Assembly: GCF_014356525.2 (NCBI RefSeq)
Contig: NC_052506.1
Location: forward strand, 17,501,361 to 17,565,360
Source of the DNA: Nilaparvata lugens
Taxonomy: Eukaryota; Arthropoda; Insecta; Hemiptera; Delphacidae
DNA length: 64,000 bases
Direction of reading: 5' to 3'
Shown: in pieces, positions 34,201-43,149 of the stretch
Position numbering within the stretch: position 1 is the stretch's first letter
How the letters are laid out: each line of letters opens with the position of its first letter
The notes under the pieces: model-generated
Databases searched by the model: none
The model's input: only the letters and a program-made list of their open reading frames with translations
Told to the model about the DNA's origin: nothing
Translations under genes and position numbers: made by a program

Positions 34201-37200
34201 CTATGAAGAGACACTATGCTGCTTCAAATGAGGGCTTCCAGCAGTTCATAAAACTTATTTATCCAGATTTTTCACTTGAAATGCACTATACAGTGCGTTT
34301 CGTAGACACTGTTTTCTTAAAACGTTTTTCCTTTTCCTTGTACCGGACCCTGATCATCATGATTGGTGTGGCATGGAGAATTCACAGTTTTGTAGTATCA
34401 TGACAGCAGGTATACGGGATAGTAGATTTGTGGGAAATAGAGCTAGAGAGGAATTGGATTGGAGACAATCTTCAAGCTTTTATATTATACGTTCAATAAT
34501 TTAATTCTAATGATTTATGATGTGAAGCTTGTTGGTCAACGAAGACTCTTTTTACCCATCAATATTTTATATGGGAGTTACAGAGGATAGATCATTGTAA
34601 CACTTGAGATGCACGATTTATCTGATGACTTTCCTTTTTATTTTAGAAACCATTCAGGCAGAACATTGTTATTGCCCGGAGCGCGACTTTGAGAGTTGGC
34701 TTACGGATTATGGATGTTTAAATAATGAGACAAACTATTCGCAAATTGAAGAGGATCTAAAGCCATTTAAAGACATCGATTTCAATTCTTTTCGACCTGA
34801 GTTTGTCAAGAAATTTGATCGTCCAGCTAGCATGAGCGTATGTAATTATGTCGTCTTGAACAATCAGGTAAGCGTATTTTATAATCCTCTTCACTACATT
34901 AAATTTAGGATATTTACCAATCACTTCAAAACAGTTAGATCATTTTTTTGTAATAATTGTACAAAAAATGTTCAATATGATTTCCCAGGTATTCATTTTA
35001 TTCATTTGATATCTTCACATCAGCCTAAATGTTTATTGTTGACTGATTGCAGATGATTCTCCGGTTACTAATGCTTCATCACACTTAATATAAACTATAT
35101 AAATTTAAGTACAGAATTAGCCTCTTTCAACAGCTAGTCAACAAGTCTATCTTCTAGTATCATTCAAATGGAGCATAACTCTGATCCTCGAAATAAACAT
35201 TTACTAATATTATTGCAATCAATCTCACTAACACTAATCACTGTCGAAAGAGGTATTATCTCTGTTGCTAAAAATGATTCTATTCCAAACATAATTATGT
35301 TTACTCCATTCTCATTATTTAGTTTTTCTCCTCTTGATAGCAATACTTGTAAAATGATCGACTCTACAGTGAGATCCACTTTATACTGTCAGCATTGCTT
35401 ATGAATAATTTAAATGCTTCCCATTCAACCAATGCTGACAGTTTGAGGTGAATCTCACTATAGACACAATAATATTCCATTTTGATAATCTCACTATAGC
35501 GAGGTCCACGTTATAATGGCAGTGGTATTGCTATCCTTGTTTATCATTCAACAAAGCGAATAGCGCTATCTCTTTCTCGCTTTGCTCTGTTGCCAGATCG
35601 TCTTTTAACAATGTAGAATTAATAATTAACAAAATATTTCATCTTAATTATGAAAATTCATTATGAAATTATTTTAAAATATTATTTCTTGCTCAATAAA
35701 ATATAATTGATTTTAAACGAGAATGAACAGTTAATATTACATCAATAAACCTATATCAGCTACCGTCTGTAGAAGGTATTGACAAGACAGAGAATCGGCA
35801 TCGTTGTTCCCCTATCTTTCTTTACTGCCAATATAACGTGGACCTCACTATAATAGCGTTGAAATACAATTTTTGTCCTAATAAAATTGTAGCTTTACAG
35901 GAAGTGCTACGGCCAACATGTTGGCTTCAAGATGTTCATGGATGCAATTCTGTTGTCGCTGACTAGAAAAGTTCGACTTCCTGACTTTGAGATTTTTGTT
36001 AATCTTGGAGATTGGCCATTGATGAAGAAAGGGGATACACCCATTTACCCTTTATTCTCGTGGTGTGGCTCCCACAGCACTCACGATATTGTAATGCCAA
36101 CTTATGACATTACTGAATCCTCACTGCAAGCAATGGGAAGGTGAGTAATGAGATTATTTACCTAATTCGAAATATCTGGTAGTACGCTATCTCATACTAT
36201 ATTTTTAACATACTTTTTGACTGTCATTCTGCTTCATCAGCCTGCACACGTTAGTAATTAATCATAGGTACAGCACTAGAAACAGAGATAAACTTTTACA
36301 TTTGCAAAGCCATAGACTTGAGCTCTACAAGAAGAAGCCCACATACATAGGAGCCAAGTTCTATAACAAGCTACCGACGCAAACCCAACAAGAGCCGAAT
36401 CCCAATAAATTCAAATTGGAATTGAAGATATATTTAACTGAAAGAGCTCTTTATAATATCGAAGAATATCTTAATGAATGAGATCAGCTCCTACGAGTTG
36501 AATTATATTGTATGTTTGTATTGTTGTATTCTGTAGATGTTTTATTTGTTTTTTGTTCTATTTTAAATTGTATCTAATCAAATATATATTTTTGACACTA
36601 TTCATTGTATACACTGTACACATTTATGAATAAAGTAATTATGAAATGAAATGAAACTATAGTGGCTTCCATTATAACTCGCCGCCATTAGTGGTGGCTA
36701 CTAAACTTCCGTCTATTGTCCCTGTGAGAACGGGGTCGTCTGATAATGTTCCTGTATGATGGCGGCTGTATGATACTTATGGCGGCCACTAGTGGGCACC
36801 ACTATTGTTTCCGTGTGTAGGGTGATTGAGGCTAGAAATTTTAGAAGATGATCTCAATGAATTGCAGGGAATAAGGCCAGTGTGAAGGCCAACTATCTGC
36901 CATTAGTTGTCCTTGGAGATTATTTTCCAATATGTCAGCATTCCTTCTAAACATCAAAGCTTCTTCCTATTTAACCAATGCTAAAAGTTCAAAGTTAACG
37001 TCGCTAAAATAGGTTTGCTTGTTAATTTGTTTATAATGTTGTTCATCAGCAAATTTACATATTAATAGGAATTTAATTGTACCATAATTTGTGACTTAGT
37101 TCCGTTATGGTATTACGTCATGCTTCTAGCCATTCCGCATCTAGCCATTGTCCTCGTGGGGCTCCTTGCGAAATAGCCATGTTTTTTCAAGCACTCGCTC

Positions 37201-40200
37201 TACTAAAAATTAGAGCTTCCACACTTTTTGCCCTCCCACAACGGACCAAAATAACTCACAATGTGACTGTATGGATAATTTGAGGAGCTGTGACGGCATC
37301 ACTTGAAGTTATGTGGAACGGTATGTTCCATAATCCGTGTAGTGAACATTATTCATTGTGCATTTATTGGTGTAAATATGTCTTAATGATGACAGATAAT
37401 AAAATGATTAATTCAGTAAAAATGTTCAATTAAATTAATCTCTTAACACTCATGTTTATTATGATTGCCTTCATTATTTGTGTTGCAGAGTGAGCTTGGA
37501 CATGCTGTCTGTTCAAGGAAATATAAATAAAGTTTGGAATGACCGAGAAGCGAAGGCGTTCTGGAGAGGGCGTGACTCCAGCGAAGAGCGTCTCAAATTG
37601 ATCGAAATTTCGCGTCAACATCCACACCTCATCAATGCTTCTCTCACTAATTTCTTCTTCTTTCATCATCTTGAAAACCAGTACGGACCAAAAACAAAAC
37701 ATATATCGTTTTTCAAATTTTTCGATGTATGTATGTGAAATTGGTTTATGCATGCTTCATTTTCCAACCCACGACTAGGATTCTAAATATAGGTACTAAT
37801 CTATTACTAACGTATACCTGAAATTCAAAAACGAATTTGCTTGAAAAACACTAAAAAATGCTTGATTTTCCAAATCGTAATTAGGATTTATAATCTATTT
37901 CTAACAGTATTTTTTATTTCAACTGATCCTCAATCTAAATAACTCGAACACGTTTTCCTTTTTTACTATTTTCTTGCAATGTTTGGGACAAATACAAACT
38001 TATTGCTCATCTCTATCCAGATAGAGATTTAATCGAAAATTGTCAAACTTTTCAATAAATTATACATTTTAAAATTTCAACTAATGTGCTCTCAAACTCC
38101 TAACATAGTAATTCACTCTTACATTATTACAAATTGCCAATTTTCGCTTAGTTTTCTCGTAATCTGCAATTTCATATTCAGGCTATAGTATTTAGAATAA
38201 TTGAACAAGTTTCCCACTATCATTTTTATCAGTGTTGACTTACCCGAAAATTATCCAAAAATGTCTAGTGCATCTCGTGGCAAACTTTTGTAGTTATCAA
38301 CATTCTATTGAATAAGAAAAAACTGAAAATTCATCAAAAAATGTTTTATGGTTTTCAAAACTCTATTATCTCATGCCTCATACCTTTGAACAGCAGTGTT
38401 GGGAGATTCTGTTCCAACATTCAACTCTCATTTGAAATCAAATTCGGTTACCTCATAGAACCAAGATTTTATAACAACTCAGTACCTCAATAACAACAGC
38501 CTTAACCCCTAAATTACATTTTTCTGCTTTCAACAGTTTTGACCTGCGCTGAATGCCATGTCAAGGCCAGGTTTTCTCGACTCCAGTTGACGTTTCAGTT
38601 ACTCAAGGTAGGTTGACGGAAGAATGGACCTTGAGCCTTGTTTGAACACTTATTTGAACAGGTTACAGATACATGAAAGTTACCACACGGACATGACCTC
38701 ACGGTTGAAGCTACATGCTTGTAACGGCCTCCAGTACAGTAACTAGAACGTCTATTAGAGTCGTGAAAACAAGGCTCCTATTCGCAAAAGAAAAAATCCT
38801 AGTGAATGAGTTTCACAAAATACCGAGTGAAAAGATTTTGGTTTCGCTTACTTTGATACAAGTCTTCATTTATTAGTAATTTAATGATAGTGACTGCAAA
38901 GTTTATGGAGTTTAGTGTGACTAATATTTAGAAATTAATCTTGAAAGTTAGAACCTTTTATATTATTTTGGAATGAAAACAGTATTTTCAATTTATTTTG
39001 GGTTTCTTTTCACAGTATAAATATCAAATAAATTTGGATGGAACTGTAGCAGCGTATAGATTTCCATATCTTCTATCTGGAGGATCATTAATTCTGAAAC
39101 AAGATTCGGAATACTATGAGCATTTCTATCGGAATCTGAAGCCAAAGCAGCATTATGTAGCTGTGAAGAGAGACTTGTCCAATCTGATAAAGAAAATAGA
39201 CTGGGCCAGAGAGAATGACGAGAAAGCTGAAAAGATAGCCAAAAATGGTCAGCAATTTGCGCTGAATAATCTTTTACCTCAGCATATTTTCTGCTATCAT
39301 GCAGTTTTATTCCACGTAAGTACTATATTTTTCTAGCTAGCTGAAATTTATTCAACCAACAGGCTAAGCTTGAATAATATTTCGTTCATTCTTATAACAT
39401 TTTATTCAATTGAAGAACTCTTGTTAGAAGAGTGATACAATAATTTGCACACTATTTTGCTGAGAGTGATGCTCACATGAGCTCTATGCTTGTGCGTGAC
39501 ACTCACATTGTCCTATTATAATTTCATCAGTCCTTACGTTCTACTGAAACATTGAAAGCAACATTTAGAACTGGCAGTATTACTCTCATACATTAAAATA
39601 ATTGAAAACGAAGAGTTCAATACAATTACTGTTATATTTTCAGCTGCAAGAGCAATAAATACTTGTTTGTATTAGAGATTTCCAATTTATTTAAAATTAT
39701 GTACTAGTGTCTAGTAACACGTAGTAATAATAATAAATATCGGCTGGTTCAGGTCTGGTGTCAGAGTTTTCAGGTCGCACCTGATCAATTTCAGGGCCTC
39801 TGACATGACCTTACAACTGTTTTTAGGCATCCGGACCGACGACTTAACGTGATCATCCGAGAGTGGCCCGGGCCGGAATTTGAACCCGGGTCTCTGAATT
39901 ATTATAAATCCATTACATAGGTACTGGTTGATATTTCTTTCAGTCACACATTCATATTATTTTTTTTCTATAAACTTAAACTGATTGTGGCTTAAATGCA
40001 TAAAATATTGTCATACATGACATCAAAACCCATTAAATTTTATTGAAGTATTATTTATTTTTGTGAGTTGAAAATCTGGTCGCGGATTCAATTATTAAAT
40101 GTAATTGATAAAGATTCAAATTCTCGAAAACCCAATTACGCAGGTTTAAACTGCCCGAACTGTGACAGCCTATAATTGAATTCTCAAGACAGAATCCTTC

Positions 40201-41257
40201 AGGTGAGCAATGCCTTGACTCAACAACTATACTTCACAAACGGTTTAAAGAATAGAAAGAAAAATTCAAAATCTATTTATGTGAAAAAACATGCAGCCTT
40301 GATTCACAGACCAAAAGTCTACTCACTCTTGTTTGTATAGCATGGAGCTAAAAATCATAATATTGCCTTCACGAAACGTGATAAAACACACGTTTCATCT
40401 TTGCACATTGGAGATCTTCTCGCTTTATCAATTACATTTAATAATTAAATCCGCGACCAGATTTCCAACTCACAATATAATATTTCAATAAAATTGAATT
40501 GGTTTTGATGCCATGAATGACAATATTCTATACATAAAGGTAAACAGGTTGTTGTGCTGCTTTGTTGATTATGAGAAACTTTTGGGATCTTGCAAGGTTG
40601 GCAATTCGCTATCAAATAATGTTCATTTTTATTATTATTTTTTTGCTGAGGGTGATGTCCACAAGATTTCTAGACTTATGAATGGGTAATGATACATAGG
40701 TAAGGACATACAATTTTAGGTGGATTCCGATCCACCGGGAAGCGATTTTTCAACTCATATCATATTCAGAGCAGTTGGCCCGAGTGGTCACTCTGCTAAC
40801 AGGAGTAGCAGGCGAATGATTCTTAACTTATTCAAGCGATAGCTTATCAGCGCGACCACTGAGTCAAACCGCTTCCCAATTGAGTGTGATGTTTAGTTAT
40901 TTTTACATAATATAATTACAAGATTATGTTCAAGTTTGTTTATTCATATTTAAAAAGTTATGAATTTATTTAGTTGGTTATGTCTAATAAGAGATACTTA
41001 AATCTCTTATTTGTTTGACAAACAAAAATAAGTAGTTGAGTTGTTATAAGTATGTATTACCTACTGTGAACATATTCACTAGTACAACATAGTAAAATAA
41101 CTTTTTATTTCAATAGGAATGGAGCAAAAAAATAGTGAGCCCCATCAGGGTGAATGACGGAATGGAACAAGTGCCTCAACCGTCCACCGATGATGACCAA
41201 GACTGCTTTTGCGATGAGGAGCTTCCTGAAACAAACACTATGAAAGATGAATTATGA
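25284..41257 (+). CDS. POGLUT2/3-like (KDELC1): Protein O-glucosyltransferase 2/3-like (KDELC family), 7 coding exons plus duplicated exon 3
   Basis: This is an ER-luminal GT90/CAP10 enzyme. The family adds O-glucose to EGF repeats such as those in Notch and fibrillin. Exons: 25284-25435 (signal peptide [17 protein letters not shown], then FGPGL and PARYFF), 30059-30267 (filamin-like domain, e.g. [20 protein letters not shown]), exon 3 (three copies, see separate entries), 35901-36140 ([27 protein letters not shown]), 37489-37726 ([19 protein letters not shown]), 39016-39315 ([24 protein letters not shown]) and 41117-41257, ending KDEL-stop. Splice phases match at all junctions except exon 3 to exon 4. 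The total is about 500 residues, as in the human paralogues. The C-terminal KDEL is the ER-retrieval signal. AATAAA at 41511 is the likely polyadenylation signal. The introns are full of transposons. Confidence 0.93.
25519..25770. mobile_element. MITE in POGLUT intron 1, containing a tRNA-like B box
   Basis: The left arm ends ACTGTAAATCACCCC and the right arm starts GGGGTGATTTACAGCATTTA. The arms extend outward through AAATCCAAATTAAAT for about 50-60 bp. On the minus strand, 25683-25673 reads GGTTCGATTCC, an exact match to the RNA polymerase III B-box consensus, preceded by GGAGGTACCGG. A SINE-like insertion inside a MITE is one reading. Confidence 0.6.
25775..26655. other. POGLUT intron 1, unassigned AT-rich part
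   Basis: This is intronic sequence with no recognised repeat termini and no frame with a conserved motif. Confidence 0.4.
26660..29098 (+). pseudogene. Degraded LINE ORF2 in POGLUT intron 1
   Basis: Fragments of a non-LTR retrotransposon ORF2 appear in order. First comes a linker region (26663-26941), then RT block sequence ([30 protein letters not shown] at 27187-27411). Next are the palm ([20 protein letters not shown], then [11 protein letters not shown], 27570-27800), a thumb region to 28118, and a C-terminal tail ([14 protein letters not shown] near 28620, then [20 protein letters not shown] near 28990-29050). There are many frameshifts and stops. About 450 bp of unrelated AT-rich sequence interrupts it at 28118-28575. 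The copy is dead and old. Confidence 0.8.
27581..27754 (+). repeat. 87-bp tandem duplication in the RT palm
   Basis: AAACAGAGGTGTACTCCAAG at 27581 recurs at 27668 (AAACAGAGGTGTACCCCAAG), an exact 29-codon period. The RT block [15 protein letters not shown] is therefore encoded twice in frame. The first copy carries substitutions ([11 protein letters not shown]), and the second keeps the canonical PQGS. Confidence 0.9.
29095..29315. mobile_element. MITE at the 3' end of the dead LINE
   Basis: ATGCGTATATTTGCAAGTGC at the left faces CACTTGCACATATACGCAT at the right. Inside, GCAAGCGTTCATTGTG is mirrored by AACCAAGCGTTCACTTGC only in part. It abuts the LINE C-terminal codons. Confidence 0.6.
29335..29893. 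mobile_element. MITE, about 560 bp
   Basis: The left end GGGGGCGTATGCAGAAGCTC and the right end GAGCGCATCTGCATATGGGCC are imperfect inverted repeats. Paired subterminal words GTTTAAACT and GAGTAAACGC / GCGTTTACT recur several times on both sides. Confidence 0.6.
30515..30710 (+). mobile_element. tRNA-derived SINE
   Basis: The 5' part (30521-30585) is tRNA-like. GTGGTTTAGTGGATAGAGTG resembles a tRNA 5' arm with A box, and GGGTTCAAACCC is a B box about 40 bp later. The tRNA-unrelated part includes ATCCAGGCGGTGGGACCTTC. It ends near an AT-rich TTTTATAAAATAAT tail. It lies in POGLUT intron 2, directly before the first exon 3 copy block. Confidence 0.7.
30757..32372 (+). repeat. Exon 3 duplication block, copy 1 (about 1.6 kb)
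   Basis: This block is repeated almost base for base at 33833-35446 (offset 3076) and partly at 32373-33300. It contains intron sequence, exon 3, the following intron segment and, at its right end, a family B MITE (CTACAGTGAGATCCAC...GACAGTTTGAGGTG). Confidence 0.9.
31571..31791 (+). CDS. POGLUT2/3-like exon 3a: POGLUT exon 3, copy 1 (221 nt)
   Basis: The exon is bounded by TTTATTTTAG at 31570 and CAG|GTAAGC at 31791. It encodes the start of the CAP10 region: [19 protein letters not shown], an acidic stretch, [20 protein letters not shown] and VVLNNQ. It enters in phase 1 (the base from exon 2 plus AA) and leaves in phase 0. It appears identical in protein sequence to the copy at 34647 and differs from 32875-33095 at one residue (GCLNN versus GCSNN). 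Confidence 0.85.
32373..33300 (+). repeat. Exon 3 duplication block, copy 2 (shorter)
   Basis: This is a truncated copy of the block, running from GGTGACAGTCCTGGGAAACA to GGTTACTAATGCTTCATCAC. It lacks the first 380 bp and the MITE-bearing right end of the other two copies. It is slightly more diverged (for example TGATTTGTGTGGAATGG versus TGATTGGTGTGGCATGG), so it seems to be the older split. Confidence 0.85.
32875..33095 (+). CDS. POGLUT2/3-like exon 3b: POGLUT exon 3, copy 2 (221 nt)
   Basis: It has the same splice sites (TTTATTTTAG / CAG|GTAAGC), length and phase as copies 1 and 3. It encodes the same segment with Ser for Leu after the DYGC motif. Because it is not a multiple of three, including it together with another copy would shift the frame. 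Confidence 0.8.
33305..33679. mobile_element. MITE family C, complete copy
   Basis: The TIRs are about 100 bp. AGAGCCGGTTTCTGAGCTCG is mirrored at the right by CGAGCTCAAAACCGGCC. AACAGCTGGAGTCAGAAAAT is mirrored by TTTTCTGACTCTAGCTTTTT, and AAACGGGGC by GCCCCGTTT. It sits between exon 3 blocks 2 and 3 and is non-coding. Confidence 0.85.
33690..33832 (-). mobile_element. Helitron 3' end fragment
   Basis: On the minus strand the segment ends GGCGGTACGAAGTTCGCCGG, then GTAAGCTAGT at 33690. It matches the 3' end of the Helitron at 7776-8776 over about 140 bp. It is cut off by the start of exon 3 block 3. Confidence 0.65.
34647..34867 (+). CDS. POGLUT2/3-like exon 3c: POGLUT exon 3, copy 3 (221 nt)
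   Basis: It is bounded by TTTATTTTAG at 34646 and CAG|GTAAGC after 34867. It is the copy closest to exon 4 and encodes the same peptide as copy 1. Length and phase are as for the other copies. Confidence 0.85.
35053..35063 (+). other. Candidate 11-nt micro-exon between exons 3 and 4
   Basis: ATGATTCTCCG follows TTGACTGATTGCAG and precedes GTTACT. It would supply the 3n+2 bases needed to join phase-0 exon 3 to phase-2 exon 4, reading MILR before KCYGQHVGF. With it, the gene adds up to 1512 nt (503 residues plus stop). Equivalent sequences follow the other exon 3 copies at 31977-31987 and 33272-33282 (ATGCTTCTCCG). The donor GTTACT is weak. The alternative is an acceptor 4 nt inside exon 4 (GAAG|TGC), which gives a protein 5 residues shorter. 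Confidence 0.35.
35493..35853. mobile_element. MITE family A, copy 3 (long subtype)
   Basis: CTATAGCGAGGTCCACGTTA at the left and TATAACGTGGACCTCACTAT at the right are inverted repeats. The interior TAGCGCTATCTCTTTCTCGC and TTGACAAGACAGAGAATCGG match 20043-20421. It lies just upstream of POGLUT exon 4. Confidence 0.85.
36250..36656 (+). pseudogene. LINE 3'-end fragment in POGLUT intron
   Basis: The translation gives the ORF2 C-terminal tail: [20 protein letters not shown], then [14 protein letters not shown] and [20 protein letters not shown], with a stop at 36479-36481. The 3' UTR ends with a short tandem tail (TGAAATGAAATGAAA). It is strongly 5'-truncated. Confidence 0.75.
36925..36990. 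repeat. MITE family B, degraded fragment
   Basis: TATGTCAGCATTCCTTCTAA and AAGCTTCTTCC...ACCAATGCTAAAAGTTCAAA resemble the inner part of family B at 35384-35440. Confidence 0.4.
37730..39010. other. POGLUT intron 5, nothing recognised
   Basis: This is AT-rich intron. The 61-codon frame at 38308 has no conserved feature. No clear repeat termini were seen. Confidence 0.4.
39455..39510 (+). repeat. SINE-like family E fragment
   Basis: GCTGAGAGTGATGCTCACAT, then GAGCTCTATGCTTGTGCGTG. The same sentence occurs, diverged, at 40645-40700, 59360-59410 and 60745-60790, so it is a dispersed family of at least four copies in this window. Confidence 0.55.
39738..39905 (-). mobile_element. tRNA-derived SINE (minus strand)
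   Basis: On the minus strand the head reads GACCCGGGTTCAAATTCCGG, a B-box-like GGTTCAAATTC, and the body includes TCATGTCAGAGGCCCTGA. This layout is typical of arthropod tRNA-related SINEs. The minus-strand 78-codon frame over it is spurious. Confidence 0.6.
39995..40545. mobile_element. Foldback/MITE with about 120-bp TIRs
   Basis: The left arm contains AAAATCTGGTCGCGGATTCA and ATTAAATGTAATTGATAAAG. The right arm contains CTTTATCAATTACATTTAAT and AATCCGCGACCAGATTTCCA. The arms extend outward through GACATCAAAACCCATTAAAT / TTGAATTGGTTTTGATGCCA. It has a non-coding interior and lies in POGLUT intron 6. Confidence 0.8.
40640..40880 (+). repeat. SINE-like family E copy with Ser/Leu-tRNA-like segment
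   Basis: GCTGAGGGTGATGTCCACAA at 40648 belongs to family E. At 40769-40800, GAGCAGTTGGCCCGAGTGGT resembles the 5' arm of a class II tRNA, and ACCACTGAGTCAAACCGCTT near 40855 is partly complementary to it. No complete tRNA cloverleaf could be drawn, so a tRNA-derived repeat is more likely than a functional tRNA. Confidence 0.4.
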
Positions 41258-41510
41258 TATAGCATTTTAGCCCAAGTTGATGTACGTTCATCATTGTTAC
41301 CTATACAATCAATTCATTAATTATCATGACTATTTGTATTTTTGTAATTGCTCTAACTTGAGAAATTAAATAATTGTATAACAAAAAAAAACATTTGTGC
41401 ATATTCCTATAAAACTATAGACCTATATCAAATATCTTTCGTCACATAAGATATAGATTTATATTAGATTTTTCAATGAATATAGAATTTTGCAATTATG
41501 AGTAGATTTG

Positions 41511-41516
41511 AATAAA
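41511..41516 (+). terminator. POGLUT polyadenylation signal
   Basis: AATAAA lies about 255 bp after the KDEL stop codon, in AT-rich 3' UTR. Confidence 0.5.
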
Positions 41517-42184
41517 GTTCCTTTAAACTGAGTCTCAATGAATGCTATTTATTGTGAAATAGTGTGTTTGAGCTATTAGATAAATTCAGCAGAAGCCGAA
41601 TCCATGAAAAGTCAGGTTTTTGGCGATAAATTGTATATTATTTTTATAGAGTGTGTTGTCTGTCCGGTGCAATCATAAAGGCCAAGTGCATTTAACATAA
41701 TATTATTTCACTTGTTTTACCTTCTTTTGATTCTGTGAATGTTTTTTTTTCAATTGAGTCGATTAAATAACAATGTTATATTTGACCTCAGTGTTGGGAA
41801 TAATCATCTCTGATATTTAAAAATTAGTAGCAGATTGAAGACAGGTTCAACTATATGGCAATACTGGACAATGCCCAGTAGTCTTCTTTCCTTGTTGATA
41901 GCTATGGCATTTAACAACAAACGATATAATAATAAGCTCTAATTTCTTTATTCTGGCTAATATATCGATTACGATTATTATTCAGGACAAGTTCCCCCAA
42001 AATGACAGTTGTATCCTACCTCCTATACCTGACTTCCTTGAATAAATTGGCATAACAACATAGTAAGATGACTTCAAAAATGGATTGAAATAAATAGTTG
42101 ACGTACCGTAAGATATAATGTACTAGTAATGGAAAACCTTGAATTCTTGTGATACACGTCTACTCTATACTCAAAATTAAATTC

Positions 42185-42405
42185 CTATAGTGAGGTCCAC
42201 GTTATAATGGCAGTGGATAAAGATAGAAGAATAGCGATACCGATTCTCTGCATTAATTAATTATATTTCTACACTGTCAAAAACGTAATTGGCATCGTTG
42301 TGGACCTGGAAAAGGATAGTACCACCGGCTTTGTTGAATGATAGACAAGGATAGCAAAACCAAAGTTGATCAAATACAGCCATTATAACGTGGACCTCAC
42401 TATAG
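42185..42405. mobile_element. MITE family A, copy 4 (short subtype, inverted)
   Basis: CTATAGTGAGGTCCACGTTA and TAACGTGGACCTCACTATAG are near-perfect TIRs. The interior is the reverse complement of the copy at 1016-1228 (for example CAAAGTTGATCAAATAC). It is the best-preserved short copy in the window. Confidence 0.9.
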
Positions 42406-42714
42406 TCATGTTCACTTGTTTTTTTCAAATGCAATGAACAAGTACTTGGGGTTTTGGCTAGATAAGAGAAGGTGCTGCATAGATAGGCTTTAGGGATAGA
42501 GTATTGTTTGGTGAGGCTTTTGTTTTATTTCTGCAATTGAGTTAATCTTGCATTAGTAGGTAGGCTACATAATCAATCTCATTAGCCATGAAATAAGCTA
42601 CGGTATGAAATGTATTTTTTTGTTTGGAATCTTTCTGCTTTACCTAACTTTATTGCAAATGAGGAAAATCTGAATGAAACTGAACTCAATACGTGTGATG
42701 GTTTTAGGATGTAA

Positions 42715-43141
42715 TAAATAAACGTAAGCTGAAAAATTATGCGAAAGCGGTTGGTTCGTCAGCTAAACCGACGAAATTGTTGCAGGATGACAGAGAAACG
42801 AGAACTAAGCGCCTAAATATCGACAAGGGACTTCGTAAGGTTGTGATTGGTGCTGGAAGTGACAGTTCTATTTTGACTGGGACTAAGAGGGCCTGGTTTC
42901 ATCAGGAATACAAATACAGAGTGGAACAACTGTTGATGCAGTCAAGGAATTTGTGCAAAACACTTTTGCTGATACAAACTGTGTTGTTGAAAAACTGGAG
43001 ACAAAGGGTTTAAGTGACAGCTTCAAGAATGGTATTGACTTTGAAAAGAAGAAATCTTTCCTGGGTGGTGAACTTTGGCCTCGAAATGTAACAATTAAAC
43101 GTTTTTTATTCAAGAGAACCTTGGGGCAGCTAATCACATAG
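42715..43141 (+). pseudogene. LINE ORF1 fragment
   Basis: This is the C-terminal part of an ORF1-like protein upstream of the endonuclease. In one frame it reads LKNYAKAVGSSAKPTKLL and VVIGAGSDSSILTGTKRAWF. After a frame shift near 42910-42925 it continues TTVDAVKEFVQNTF and NCVVEKLETKGLSDSFKN to a stop at 43139. Its position directly before EN/RT and its length suggest the nucleic-acid-binding ORF1 of the same element. The N-terminus is missing or too degraded to see. Confidence 0.6.
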
Positions 43142-43149
43142 CGTCTGAT

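Larger units (their letters stand above)
33833..35446 (+). repeat. Exon 3 duplication block, copy 3
   Basis: This is a near-perfect copy of 30757-32372, displaced by 3076 bp, including the terminal family B MITE at 35365-35446. Only a few indels were noticed (for example one A more or fewer in short runs). This implies a very recent duplication or an assembly artefact. Confidence 0.9.

Noticed and set aside
37430..37753. Minus-strand frame of 107 codons
   Set aside because: It is the antisense shadow of POGLUT exon 5 and shows no conserved features.
40769..40875. Possible serine/leucine tRNA gene
   Set aside because: Only the 5' arm resembles a tRNA and the rest cannot be folded properly by eye. 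Kept as a tRNA-derived repeat.
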